48,036 bases of DNA from NCBI GenBank assembly GCA_036675345.1, contig JAKFFE010000025.1:1-48036 (forward strand), written 5' to 3'. This stretch comes from JALYOC01 sp036675345. Lineage in GTDB: Bacteria; Myxococcota; Myxococcia; Myxococcales; Myxococcaceae. A program made the position numbers and the translations under genes. The notes beneath the pieces were generated by a model. It was not told where the DNA came from and searched no databases. It was given only the letters and a program-made list of their open reading frames with translations. Of the stretch, positions 1 to 7,968 are shown one piece after another (the first letter of the stretch is position 1; each line of letters opens with the position of its first letter).

Positions 1-127
1 GCATCCCCAAGAGACGCGCAGCCAACTTCGGAGGTCACATCTACGGCCTGGCGACTCTTCGGCATCAGCCGCTTAGATCACAACCCGAAGATGTGTGGGA
101 TCCTGAGAGCCTGTCCCCTTTATTGAC

Positions 128-2671
128 TCAGCGCGACAGGAAGGCGGCGACGTCCTTCATCACCCGCTCGCGCAGCGCCACGTCCTGGCTCAGCCGCTCC
201 AGGGTCTGACCGGTGGCCTGCTTGGCCTCCTCCACCGGGTGGGCGGCGAAGTGCGCCTGGGCCTCGGTGAGATGCGCCCGGGTGATCAGCGCGCCCATCG
301 CCTCCACCACCCGGCGCAGGATCATCGGCGCGCTGCCGGTGCGGGCAATCACCTCGTCCCAGCGCTGCTGGATCTGCTTCCAAAAGGCATCACGGGCGGT
401 GCGGTTGGCCAGCAGGCCGTTGACGAAGCCGGCGGTGTCCTGCATCGGGACCTTGCCGCCAAAGAACAGCTCCTGGCCGCGCTGGGCCAGCTTCGGGTCC
501 TCGAAGGCGGACAGCGCCATCAGGTAGCGGCGCTTGATCGCCGGGTCCGGCTCGCCGGGGAACTTCCCCTCCAGGGTGTCGAAGAGCAGCGCGTCCCCGG
601 CCCGAGCGCACATCCCGAACGCCACGTCCTGGAGGTTGGGCTCCAGCGCCTGTGCGTCTCCTCCCAGCAGCCGGGTCACCCGGGCCTGCGCCTCCCTCAG
701 CGCCGAGGGGCTGCGGGCGATCCCTCCCACCGCGTACACCAGCGAGGCGCGCTGCAGCTTCACATCATCGCTCTCGCCCGGCGCCGGGTCCCAGCCCAGC
801 CTCTCCAGCTGGGGGGCGAACAGCTTCTCCACGAAGGCGCGGAAGGCCACCTCCTCCTGCCCCTCGGTCAGCCGCCGCTGCACGTAGGCCAGCTTGCCGA
901 CCAGCTCGTCCAGCACCGCGTAGTCCTGCTCGTGGGCGAACCCCTGGGCCAGCTCCAGGAAGGCGCCGATCTCGGACCGACCGGCGCGCACCAGCGCCCA
1001 CTGATCGGCGATCAGCGACCCGCGCTCGGCGGGGGACAACTCCTGCACCCCGGCGGAGATCTTCTTCAGGGTGGAGGCGTCGTAGGCCACCCGGTAGAAG
1101 CCGGTGTTGTGCCCGTTGCCGCACACCCAGGCGATCTCCCCTTCTCCGGGGAGCTGCAGGGTCTGTTCCCGGGACTGCAACAGCACCCGGTGCTCCCGGA
1201 TCCCGCCCGCGTCGCGGTAGCGGATCACCAGCGGCACCGGCCAGGTCTCCTCCGAGCTCACCCCCGGCTCCGAATAGAAGCGGGCCTGGGAGACCTTCAG
1301 CGACCGACCGGAGAGGGACACCGAGAGCAACGGGTAGCCGCTCTTGCGGATCCAGGCGTTGGCCACCTCCAGCACCGGCTGGGAGGAGGCGGCGGCCAGC
1401 GCGGACCACAGGTCGTCGGCCACCGCGTTGCCGCGCGCGTGCTGCTTCATGTAGGCGCGGATCCCGTCGCGGAACCCGGCCTCGCCCAGGAAGTTCTCGA
1501 TCATCCGCAACACCGCCCCACCCTTCTCGTAGGTGATGGCGTCGAAGGCCTCGCCGGCCTCGTTGGCGTTGTGCACCTCGCCGCGGATCGGGTGGGTGGA
1601 GCGCAGCGCGTCCAGGTGCAGGGCCACCGCCTTGCCGTTGTCGAAGTCCAGCCACACCCGCCACTGGGGCCGCCAGGGATCGACGATCTTGTAGGCCATC
1701 CAGGTGGCGAAGGCCTCGTTGAGCCACAGGTCGTCCCACCACACCATCGTCACCCAGTTGCCGAACCACTGGTGGGCCAGCTCGTGGGTGATCACCTCCG
1801 CCACCCGCTTCTGCACCGAGAGCGGCGCGGTCGCCGGATCCAGCAAGAGCGCGGTCTCGCGGTAGGTGATCAGCCCCGCGTTCTCCATCGCCCCCGCCTC
1901 GAAGTCCGGGATCCCCACCTGGTCCACCTTGCCGTAGGCGTAGGGCAGCCCGAAGTAGTCCGCCAGCCGGGGCAGCACCGCCGCCGCCACCTCCTGGGCA
2001 AAGGCGGTCAGGTGGGCCTTCTCCGGCAGGCTCCAGGTGCGGATCGGGATCCCCGCCGCGCGCAGCTCGGTGCTGGGGACCAGCGGGCCCACCACCAGCG
2101 CGATCAGGTACGAGCTGAGCACGTCGGTCTCGGCGAAGCGCACCGTGCGCCGGCCGCCCTTCACCTCCTCGGAGACGATCGGACCGTTGCCCAGGCTGGC
2201 CAGCCCGTCCGGGACCTCGATCCCGATCGCCCACCGGGCCTTGAAGGCCGGCTCGTCGAAGCAGGGGAACAGCCGCCGCGCATCCGCCGCCTCGAACTGG
2301 GTGGAGGCCACCTTCCCCGCCAGGTACAGCCCGCGCAGGCCTTCGGTGAACTTGCCCTTCCAGTCCACCTGCAGCGAGGCCGCACCCACCGGCAGTTCCT
2401 CCCCGAAGGTCAGCACCAGGGTCTCGCTCTGCGGAAGCACCGCCACCGTGGGGGTCAGCGTCTTGCCGCCGGCTTGCAGCTGCGCCCGCTGCACCTCCAG
2501 GGAGATCCCGTGGAGCACGATCTGCCGGGTCGCGCCCTCCACGCTCAGCTCCACCGTCTGGCGTCCAGAGAAGGCCTTCTGCTCCAGATCCAGCGAGACC
2601 TGGGCGTCGTACCTGCGAGGCAGCACGGTTCGGGAGAGCCGGAAGTTGCGGTCGTCGGAGAGGGGGGCCAT
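128..2671 (-). CDS. M1 family metallo-aminopeptidase
   Basis: Zinc aminopeptidase that removes N-terminal residues from peptides. The 847-residue product has the full M1 layout. An N-terminal beta domain is followed by the exopeptidase motif GAMEN near residue 260 and the zinc site HELAHQWFGNW near 295. The third zinc ligand lies in WLNEAF about 20 residues further on. A long C-terminal alpha-helical ERAP1_C-like domain completes it, so it resembles puromycin-sensitive/ERAP enzymes more than the short leukotriene hydrolases. No signal peptide is seen, so a cytoplasmic location is inferred. The ATG start opens MAPLSDDRNF, a plausible M1 N terminus. It stands alone; the upstream intergenic region carries a divergent structured RNA candidate. 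The exact substrate range cannot be told from sequence. Confidence 0.95.
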   Translation of the reverse strand: MAPLSDDRNFRLSRTVLPRRYDAQVSLDLEQKAFSGRQTVELSVEGATRQIVLHGISLEVQRAQLQAGGKTLTPTVAVLPQSETLVLTFGEELPVGAASLQVDWKGKFTEGLRGLYLAGKVASTQFEAADARRLFPCFDEPAFKARWAIGIEVPDGLASLGNGPIVSEEVKGGRRTVRFAETDVLSSYLIALVVGPLVPSTELRAAGIPIRTWSLPEKAHLTAFAQEVAAAVLPRLADYFGLPYAYGKVDQVGIPDFEAGAMENAGLITYRETALLLDPATAPLSVQKRVAEVITHELAHQWFGNWVTMVWWDDLWLNEAFATWMAYKIVDPWRPQWRVWLDFDNGKAVALHLDALRSTHPIRGEVHNANEAGEAFDAITYEKGGAVLRMIENFLGEAGFRDGIRAYMKQHARGNAVADDLWSALAAASSQPVLEVANAWIRKSGYPLLSVSLSGRSLKVSQARFYSEPGVSSEETWPVPLVIRYRDAGGIREHRVLLQSREQTLQLPGEGEIAWVCGNGHNTGFYRVAYDASTLKKISAGVQELSPAERGSLIADQWALVRAGRSEIGAFLELAQGFAHEQDYAVLDELVGKLAYVQRRLTEGQEEVAFRAFVEKLFAPQLERLGWDPAPGESDDVKLQRASLVYAVGGIARSPSALREAQARVTRLLGGDAQALEPNLQDVAFGMCARAGDALLFDTLEGKFPGEPDPAIKRRYLMALSAFEDPKLAQRGQELFFGGKVPMQDTAGFVNGLLANRTARDAFWKQIQQRWDEVIARTGSAPMILRRVVEAMGALITRAHLTEAQAHFAAHPVEEAKQATGQTLERLSQDVALRERVMKDVAAFLSR

Positions 2672-2813
2672 AGGCGGCGGACTCTAGGCAACGGCCCCCT
2701 TGATCGCAGCCAAATCCTCAGAGTTGTTCGCCTTTCCACGGCGAGGTCAGAAATGACACCGCGCGGGCAACCCCCTTGGCGCAAGGGCCGATAATCGAGC
2801 CACGCGGAACAGA

Positions 2814-2953
2814 TTCGAGGCCGGGGGATGCTTCGCTCCCGGCGAGGTGGGGCTCGCTCGAAGTGACGGAAGGCGCGGGGCAGTCGGCCGCGCCCTCATT
2901 CGGGGGCGTCGCGGTGAACGGGGGCCGTCCAGCGATGGGCGGCCTTTCGTTTT
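2814..2953 (+). ncRNA. Candidate structured RNA or leader, unclassified
   Basis: Between the aminopeptidase start and the next gene lies a densely base-paired stretch. TTCGAG (2814-2819) pairs with CTCGAA (2857-2862) and encloses two hairpins: 2820-2827 with 2836-2843 (8 bp, one GU), and 2844-2846 with 2853-2855. Together these form a three-way junction. A perfect 7-bp hairpin follows (GGCGCGG 2872-2878 with CCGCGCC 2888-2894), then a rho-independent terminator. A GATAAT hexamer at 2790-2795 could be a -10 box, but no good -35 was found. The motifs of 4.5S RNA, tmRNA and RNase P RNA are absent. It may be a free sRNA of about 150 nt or an attenuating leader of the kinase-like gene that begins right after it. 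Function unknown. Confidence 0.5.
2923..2953 (+). terminator. Rho-independent terminator
   Basis: GGCCGTCC (2923-2930) pairs with GGGCGGCC (2937-2944) in an 8-bp stem with one G-U pair and a 6-nt loop (AGCGAT). The T-rich tail TTTCGTTTT (2945-2953) follows. It ends the structured RNA candidate and sits immediately before the GTG start of the next gene, so conditional read-through is possible. Confidence 0.7.
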
Positions 2954-2954
2954 A

Positions 2955-3632
2955 GTGTCCCGCCGGGTGATCGACCTGGCACTGGCGGGGCTGTGGCTGC
3001 TGATCCTGATCGCCGGCGCGGGGGTCTGCGCCTGGCTCTACCGCCGCGGCCTGCCCCGGACCTACGTGCGCGATCTGCTCCACGTGGGCGCAGGGTGCTG
3101 GGTGTTCGGCTGGCCGGGGTGGGAAGGCTGGGCGGTGCCCACCCTGATCCCGGCGCTGGCGGTGGGAGGGCTGCTGCTGCTCTCCGGGAACAAGGGCGGC
3201 GGGAGGGTGGCCGGCTTCCGGCAAGCGGTGTCCGACGCCGACGAGCGCTGGAGCGGGCTGGTGCTCTACGCCCTGGCGGTGGCGATCCTCACCCCGGTGG
3301 GGATCCTCTGGGCGCCCTTCCCGGCCGCCGCGGCCCTGCTGGCGCTGGCGCTGGGAGATGGGCTGGGCGGGCTGGTGGGGAGGAACTTCGGCCGGCGCCG
3401 GTTCCAGCTTCCGGGAGGAAAGCCCAAGTCGCTGGAGGGCGCGGCGGTGGTGGCGCTGGCCAGTGGGGTCGGGATCTGGGTGGCGGCCGGCTACTTCCAG
3501 TCGCCGGTGTCGCTTCCCACCGTGTTGGGGGCCGCCGCGGCCGCGTGCCTGGCGGAGGCGGTGGCGCCGCGGGCCACCGACAACCTGCTGGTTCCGGCGG
3601 CGGTGTTCGCGGTGTTGATCCTGCTGGGGTGA
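2955..3632 (+). CDS. Diacylglycerol/polyprenol (phytol-dolichol) kinase family membrane protein
   Basis: Integral membrane protein of about 225 residues resembling phytol kinase/dolichol kinase (VTE5/SEC59-like) enzymes, which phosphorylate isoprenoid alcohols with CTP. Family signs are RDLLHVGAG early on (cf. RKxxH), ALGDGLGGLVGRNFG in the middle, KSLEGAAVV just after, and a C-terminal EAVAPRATDNLLVP. Six to seven hydrophobic segments are visible. The start is uncertain: GTG at 2955 or 2967 fits the first membrane helix, while upstream in-frame codons fall inside the structured RNA and read as low-quality protein. No Shine-Dalgarno is seen because the terminator hairpin occupies that place. 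It is convergent with the DUF2378 gene, with only 3 nt between stop codons. The substrate is not determinable. Confidence 0.8.
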   Translation: MSRRVIDLALAGLWLLILIAGAGVCAWLYRRGLPRTYVRDLLHVGAGCWVFGWPGWEGWAVPTLIPALAVGGLLLLSGNKGGGRVAGFRQAVSDADERWSGLVLYALAVAILTPVGILWAPFPAAAALLALALGDGLGGLVGRNFGRRRFQLPGGKPKSLEGAAVVALASGVGIWVAAGYFQSPVSLPTVLGAAAAACLAEAVAPRATDNLLVPAAVFAVLILLG

Positions 3633-3635
3633 GGC

Positions 3636-4226
3636 CTACTTCGCCTTGTCCTTCCAGGTGCAGTGGTAGACGTAGCTGGGGCCCACGCCGGGGGTGGGCC
3701 GGACCCTGGCCTCGGCGCCGCCGGTGAGCTCGATCGCCAGCAGCAGGACCCCCTCGAAGTAGCGCGGCGCGCCGCTGACCTGGGAGAGGGTGATCTCGCA
3801 GTCCCCCGGGCCCAGCTCCTTGAGCGAGGTCTTCATGTAATTGTTCGAGGACTGCATGTTCTGGCTCATCTTCACCAGGGTCTTGCGGGGGCCCAGCAGC
3901 TTGACCAGCGAGGTCACCGCCTTGCCCAGCAGCGTCTCCTGGAACCCGGCGATGAACTGCTTGCCCAGCTCGAAGTGCGCCGCGTCCCGGGACATTCCGC
4001 CATACAGCTCCTCGGCGGCGATGTTCACGAACTCGTAGTACTGCAGCCGCGGGTAGGCCGGCTTGAGCTTGGCGTCCAGGTCCAGCCCCGCCGCCTTGAG
4101 CCGCTCCTTGCACCGGTGGGTCATCCGGCGCCCCAGCGCGCGTCGGAAGAGGCCATCCACGGTGTTGTCGAACACCACCTCCTCGGGAGTGAGGGGAGTG
4201 GGAAGCTTCTCGGCTGCCTGGCTCAT
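3636..4226 (-). CDS. DUF2378 (TIGR02265) family protein
   Basis: A 196-residue soluble protein that I recognise as the DUF2378 family, which is expanded in Myxococcus, Stigmatella and relatives and otherwise rare. Features matching my recollection of the family are an opening segment VVFDNTVDGLFRRAL, the central YYEFVNIAAEELYGGMS, and a C-terminal half built of beta strands ending YVYHCTWKDKAK. No catalytic motif, signal peptide or membrane segment is visible and the function is unknown. The ATG start has no purine-rich ribosome site just upstream (that stretch is pyrimidine-rich). It is useful mainly as a taxonomic marker for myxobacteria. Confidence 0.85.
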   Translation of the reverse strand: MSQAAEKLPTPLTPEEVVFDNTVDGLFRRALGRRMTHRCKERLKAAGLDLDAKLKPAYPRLQYYEFVNIAAEELYGGMSRDAAHFELGKQFIAGFQETLLGKAVTSLVKLLGPRKTLVKMSQNMQSSNNYMKTSLKELGPGDCEITLSQVSGAPRYFEGVLLLAIELTGGAEARVRPTPGVGPSYVYHCTWKDKAK

Positions 4227-4342
4227 GGGAGGAGAAGTCTAGTCGTCCCAGCGCGGGGCGCGAGCCCGGCGGCTCTCGGGGAAACCCTCTACCCGCCCTC
4301 CCGGCACCGGAACTCCGCCAACTCCCGCCAATCGCTCCGGCC

Positions 4343-5416
4343 TCAGGCCGCCGGCCGGACCTGGTTCCGCCCCCCGTGCTTGGCCGCGTACAGGGCCTCA
4401 TCGGCGCGGAAGATCATCCGGTCCAGCGGTTCCCCCGCGCTCCGCTCCGCGGCGCCGATGCTGACGGTGAAGCTCAAGGGGTGCTCGCCGTGGGGCACCC
4501 GGACCGCGGCCAGCGCCTCCCGCAGCCGCTCCGCCATCGCCACCGCCGCGGGCAGCGCGGTCTGGGGCAGCAGCACCGCGAACTCCTCCCCTCCGACCCG
4601 ACCCAGCACGTCCACCGTCCGCAGCTGCAGCAAGGAGGCATCGACCAGGGCGCGGATCACCGCGTCTCCCGCCGGATGACCGTGGGAGTCGTTGATGCTC
4701 TTGAAGCGATCGATGTCCAGCAGCAGCAGCGACAGCGGGCCTCCATAGCGGTCAGTGCGCCGCAGCTCCTCCGCGGCCAGGGTCATGAAGCTGCCCCGGT
4801 TGCGGGCCCCGGTCAGCGGATCGCGGGTGGCCATCACCTCCAGCTCCAGTTGCAGCTTGAAGGCGCGACGGGAGAGGCGGTCGGTGACCAGGGCCATCAG
4901 GGCGCCGGTGATCGCCCCGGCGAACACGAAGGCGTTGACCGCGATCAGGAAGGAAGCGGGCGCGGAGTGGGTCACCGCCACCGCGTTGGAGACCCCGATC
5001 TGGGTGGCGTAGGCGAACACCGCCACCCGGAAGGCGGGGCCCACCGCGGCGGTCAGCGCGATCACCAGCATCAACGAACCCACCGCCAGGGTCTGCCCCG
5101 CCTCTGGCATCCCCAGGGAGATCCAGGTCAGGGAGGCGGCGCCGATCACGATCCCCGCCAGGAACAACGCGGTGACGAAGCGGCGGGCGCCCCGCCAGCG
5201 GGCGGTCAGGTACAGCGCCAGGTACCCGGTCACCGCCGACCCCCGGACCAGCCAGTTGCGCTCCAGGCTGTGGGGGTCCAGGGTCAGATCCAGCCAGGTG
5301 AAGGCGGCGAACAGCAGCGCGGCGGCCAGAAAGCCCCAGCGCAGCTTGCTCAGGAACACCTTCTCCAGCTGTTCCCGGAACTGGACCTCTTCGCGGGGTG
5401 AGAGTTCGACGCGCAT
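4343..5416 (-). CDS. Membrane-bound GGDEF diguanylate cyclase
   Basis: Makes the second messenger c-di-GMP from two GTP. The N-terminal half (about residues 20-190) has roughly six hydrophobic segments forming a membrane sensor region. The C-terminal half is a GGDEF domain: it opens ATRDPLTGARNR, continues with DIDRFKSINDSHGHPAGD, and carries the active-site signature GGEEF in VGGEEFAVLLP. An RxxD inhibitory site does not appear at the usual place before GGEEF (the sequence there is LRTVDVLG), so product inhibition may be weak; this is an inference. ATG at 5416 (MRVELSPREEV) is preferred over an upstream TTG. It is divergent from the beta-CASP hydrolase gene. Confidence 0.93.
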   Translation of the reverse strand: MRVELSPREEVQFREQLEKVFLSKLRWGFLAAALLFAAFTWLDLTLDPHSLERNWLVRGSAVTGYLALYLTARWRGARRFVTALFLAGIVIGAASLTWISLGMPEAGQTLAVGSLMLVIALTAAVGPAFRVAVFAYATQIGVSNAVAVTHSAPASFLIAVNAFVFAGAITGALMALVTDRLSRRAFKLQLELEVMATRDPLTGARNRGSFMTLAAEELRRTDRYGGPLSLLLLDIDRFKSINDSHGHPAGDAVIRALVDASLLQLRTVDVLGRVGGEEFAVLLPQTALPAAVAMAERLREALAAVRVPHGEHPLSFTVSIGAAERSAGEPLDRMIFRADEALYAAKHGGRNQVRPAA

Positions 5417-5617
5417 CGGAAGACGGAGTCTGTTCGCCACCGCCCGGCGACACAACTCCGGCCTGGCCGCCTGCTGGGGCCCCCCTGGGGAGAGGGCCTG
5501 GCTGTTGGATGACCGTGGTGCAGGTGATGGCCCAAGGGGGCCACCCCGGCCGGTTGGCTGGACAAGGGCCCTCCCCGGTTACACGGTTGAGCAGGAGCCC
5601 TGGCCCGGGAGGATCCG

Positions 5618-7027
5618 ATGAGCGTGTTCGTGGAGTTCGTGGGGGCGGCCCAGACGGTGACCGGTTCACGGCACCTGGTCCGCACCCATCAGTCGACGGT
5701 GCTTTTGGACTGCGGGATGTACCAGGGGCGGCGCGCCGAGGCCCGCCAACGCAACGAGCAGCTGGGCTTCGATCCCACCTCGCTGCAGGCGGTGGTGCTC
5801 TCGCACGCGCACATGGATCACTCCGGGGCGTTGCCCCTGTTGTGCAAGCACGGCTACCAGGGACCGATCTACGCCACCCCCGCCACCCGCGACCTGTGCG
5901 CGGTGATGCTGGAGGACGCAGCGATGATCCAGGCGTCGGACGCCCGCTACCTGAACCGGGCCATCGAGCGGGACCACGTGGACGCGCAGCCGATCACCCC
6001 GCTGTACGGACAGCAGGACGTCGCCCGGGTGCTGGAGCAGATGATCTCCATCCCCTACCACCGGACCGAGCAGGTCGCGCCCGGGGTGAAGGTCACCTTC
6101 CACGACGCGGGGCACGTGCTGGGCAGCGCGGTGGTGGCGCTGGACCTGGACGACCACGGGCAGAACAGGCGGCTGGTCTACACCGGGGATCTGGGACGCC
6201 ACCGGCTGCCGATCCTGCGCGATCCGGAGGTCCCCTCCGGGGCGGAGGCGCTGCTGATCGAGAGCACCTACGGAGATCGCCTCCACCCGCCGATCGAGGA
6301 ACTGGACGAACAGCTGGCGGCGGTGATCCAGCGCACCTACCAGCGCGGAGGCAAGGTGCTCATCCCCTCCTTCGCCCTGGAGCGCGCCCAGGAGGTGATC
6401 TACTCGCTCAAGAAGCTGCGCGCGCAAAGGCGCATCCCTCCGCTTCCGGTGTACGTCGACTCCCCGCTGACTGTGAACATCACCGACATCTTCCGACTGC
6501 ACCCCGAATGCTACGACGCCGAGGCGGCCCGGTTGGTCCAGCAGGCGGACTCGCCGTTCGAGTTCCCCGGCCTCCAGTATGTCTCGGAGGTGGAGGATTC
6601 GATGGCCCTGGATGCCTCGGATCAGCCGTGCGTGATCATCTCCGCCAGCGGGATGTGTGAGGGGGGCCGGATCCTCCACCACCTCAAGGCGGCGATGGAG
6701 GACCGGAAGAACACGGTGCTGATCGTGGGCTTCCAGGCCCAGCACACCCTGGGGCGGCGAATCGTGGAGCGCCGTCCCCGGGTCCGGCTCTTCGGGGTGG
6801 AGCGGGACCTGAACGCAGAGGTGGTGGTCCTCAACGGCTTCTCCGCCCACGCCGATCAGAACGACCTGGTCACCTTCGCCGAGACGCTGCGCCAGCGGGG
6901 AAAGCTGCGCCACATCGCCCTGGTCCACGGGGAGAAGCCCGCCCAGGACAAGCTCCAGGCCCTGCTCAACGAGCGGGGTTTCCCCGACGTCCGGATCCCG
7001 GCCGCGGGAGAGAAGCTGGAGTTCTGA
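5618..7027 (+). CDS. MBL-fold beta-CASP RNA-processing hydrolase
   Basis: A 469-residue zinc hydrolase of the metallo-beta-lactamase/beta-CASP class, similar to archaeal and bacterial CPSF-like ribonucleases. Visible motifs are LSHAHMDHSG (motif 2), DAGHVLGS, YTGDLGR (motif 4), ESTYGDR, the beta-CASP insertion with PSFALERAQE and YVDSPL, and the C-terminal RMMBL part FSAHADQNDL. All metal ligands appear intact, so nuclease activity is likely, although the RNA target is unknown. The ATG start is preceded by GGGAGGATCCG, a good ribosome site. The last codons GAG-TTC-TGA are repeated downstream in a tandem array. It is divergent from the diguanylate cyclase. Confidence 0.92.
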   Translation: MSVFVEFVGAAQTVTGSRHLVRTHQSTVLLDCGMYQGRRAEARQRNEQLGFDPTSLQAVVLSHAHMDHSGALPLLCKHGYQGPIYATPATRDLCAVMLEDAAMIQASDARYLNRAIERDHVDAQPITPLYGQQDVARVLEQMISIPYHRTEQVAPGVKVTFHDAGHVLGSAVVALDLDDHGQNRRLVYTGDLGRHRLPILRDPEVPSGAEALLIESTYGDRLHPPIEELDEQLAAVIQRTYQRGGKVLIPSFALERAQEVIYSLKKLRAQRRIPPLPVYVDSPLTVNITDIFRLHPECYDAEAARLVQQADSPFEFPGLQYVSEVEDSMALDASDQPCVIISASGMCEGGRILHHLKAAMEDRKNTVLIVGFQAQHTLGRRIVERRPRVRLFGVERDLNAEVVVLNGFSAHADQNDLVTFAETLRQRGKLRHIALVHGEKPAQDKLQALLNERGFPDVRIPAAGEKLEF

Positions 7028-7230
7028 AGCGCGTTCCCGGGGGGGCCGAGCTGAGGTCTGGCCTCCGGGGAGTTCTGGACTGCGCTCCCCCGAAAGGGGG
7101 GCCAAGCTGGGTCTGGCCTCCGGGGAGTTCTGAACCGCGCTCCCCCGAAAGGGGGGCCAAGCTGGGTCTGACCTCCCGGGGCCGACCCTGGAGTTCTGTA
7201 CTGCGCTCCCCCGGAGGGGTGAGCTGGAAG
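7019..7230 (+). repeat. Tandem duplication of the beta-CASP gene 3' end
   Basis: Four imperfect copies begin with GAGTTCTG at 7019, 7070, 7125 and 7191. The first contains the final Glu-Phe-stop codons of the upstream gene, so the array looks like serial duplication of the gene's end plus its 3' untranslated part. The middle copies carry CCCCC-GAAA-GGGGG, a tight GNRA-type hairpin. The pieces GGCCAAGCTGGGTCTG and CCTCCGGGG recur. The copies differ in length (about 51, 55 and 66 nt apart). Confidence 0.8.
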
Positions 7231-7259
7231 GATCCGGGCAACTGACGCAGGACTCCGCC

Positions 7260-7841
7260 GTGGCGCCCTGCCTGGTGATCTCCTATGCAGGATCCGTGGA
7301 GCCCGCGCGTTTGTGGCCAGATCGGCCGGTCGAGACCCTGCACACGTTCTTCATCCGCATCGGCGAGGGTGCGGATCGCCCCGCCGCGTTCGCCGCCGCG
7401 CTCCGGGCCTTGAAGTCCGCCCGGTGGCACGACTTCGGCAAATACGTCCTCCGCCTGCCGCCGACCTCGCCCTGGCTGGTGGTGGACTGGCACGGCCCGT
7501 TCGACCTCCCCGGAGAGGCGCTGGAGGCCATCTCCCAGCGACTGGACGCCGAGCTGTTGTCGGTGGGAGCAATCGCTGGCCACGGCCGCTCCGCCGGTCA
7601 GCTGTTCGTGCGTCGTTTCAGCGCCGGCCACCCCGCGCCGGGACCTTCCGCAGAAGGGGCGCGGTGGGCCTCGTCCCTTCCGGTAGGCGAGCTCCCCGAG
7701 TTCGCGGCCGCACTGGGGCTGCCAGAGAACACCCTGCCCCCGCAGACGCCCACGGTGGAGATCACCTGCATCCCCGACAAGCTCGCGGTGTGGGCGGTGA
7801 TCCTCGTGCTGGGGGGGCTGGCCGCGGTGATCTTCACCTGA
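7260..7841 (+). CDS. Hypothetical protein, likely tail-anchored
   Basis: A 193-residue protein that I do not recognise. The first 170 or so residues look like a soluble mixed alpha/beta domain; the last 19 form one hydrophobic helix (LAVWAVILVLGGLAAVIFT) that ends the protein. This is the pattern of a tail-anchored membrane protein with its body in the cytoplasm. There is no signal peptide. A GTG at 7260 is used here; GTG at 7275 (VISYAGSVEP) is an alternative, and neither has a strong ribosome site. Base composition matches the neighbours and codon use is normal, which supports a real gene despite the lack of a known family. Confidence 0.7.
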   Translation: MAPCLVISYAGSVEPARLWPDRPVETLHTFFIRIGEGADRPAAFAAALRALKSARWHDFGKYVLRLPPTSPWLVVDWHGPFDLPGEALEAISQRLDAELLSVGAIAGHGRSAGQLFVRRFSAGHPAPGPSAEGARWASSLPVGELPEFAAALGLPENTLPPQTPTVEITCIPDKLAVWAVILVLGGLAAVIFT

Positions 7842-7968
7842 GGCGTCCCCTGCCGGGAGCGACCCCGACGGCGGTTGCGGTGCACTCCACCCCATCGACC
7901 GAGACGAATGGGCAGCCGGCAGGTGCTGACCGGTCCCGAGATGCGCAGGCGAAGACCGCGGCCACGAC

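Noticed and set aside
239..2794. A very long plus-strand open frame opposite the aminopeptidase gene
   Set aside because: It is His/Gly/Arg-rich and is the reverse-strand shadow of a clearly conserved M1 enzyme; high GC removes stop codons from such shadows.
2800..2953. 4.5S/SRP, tmRNA or RNase P RNA identity for the structured region
   Set aside because: The conserved SRP loop, the tmRNA tRNA-like ends and the RNase P core motifs are all missing.
7019..7230. A CRISPR-like array after the beta-CASP gene
   Set aside because: Unit length and inter-unit sequence vary and there are no distinct spacers; it is a degenerate tandem duplication.
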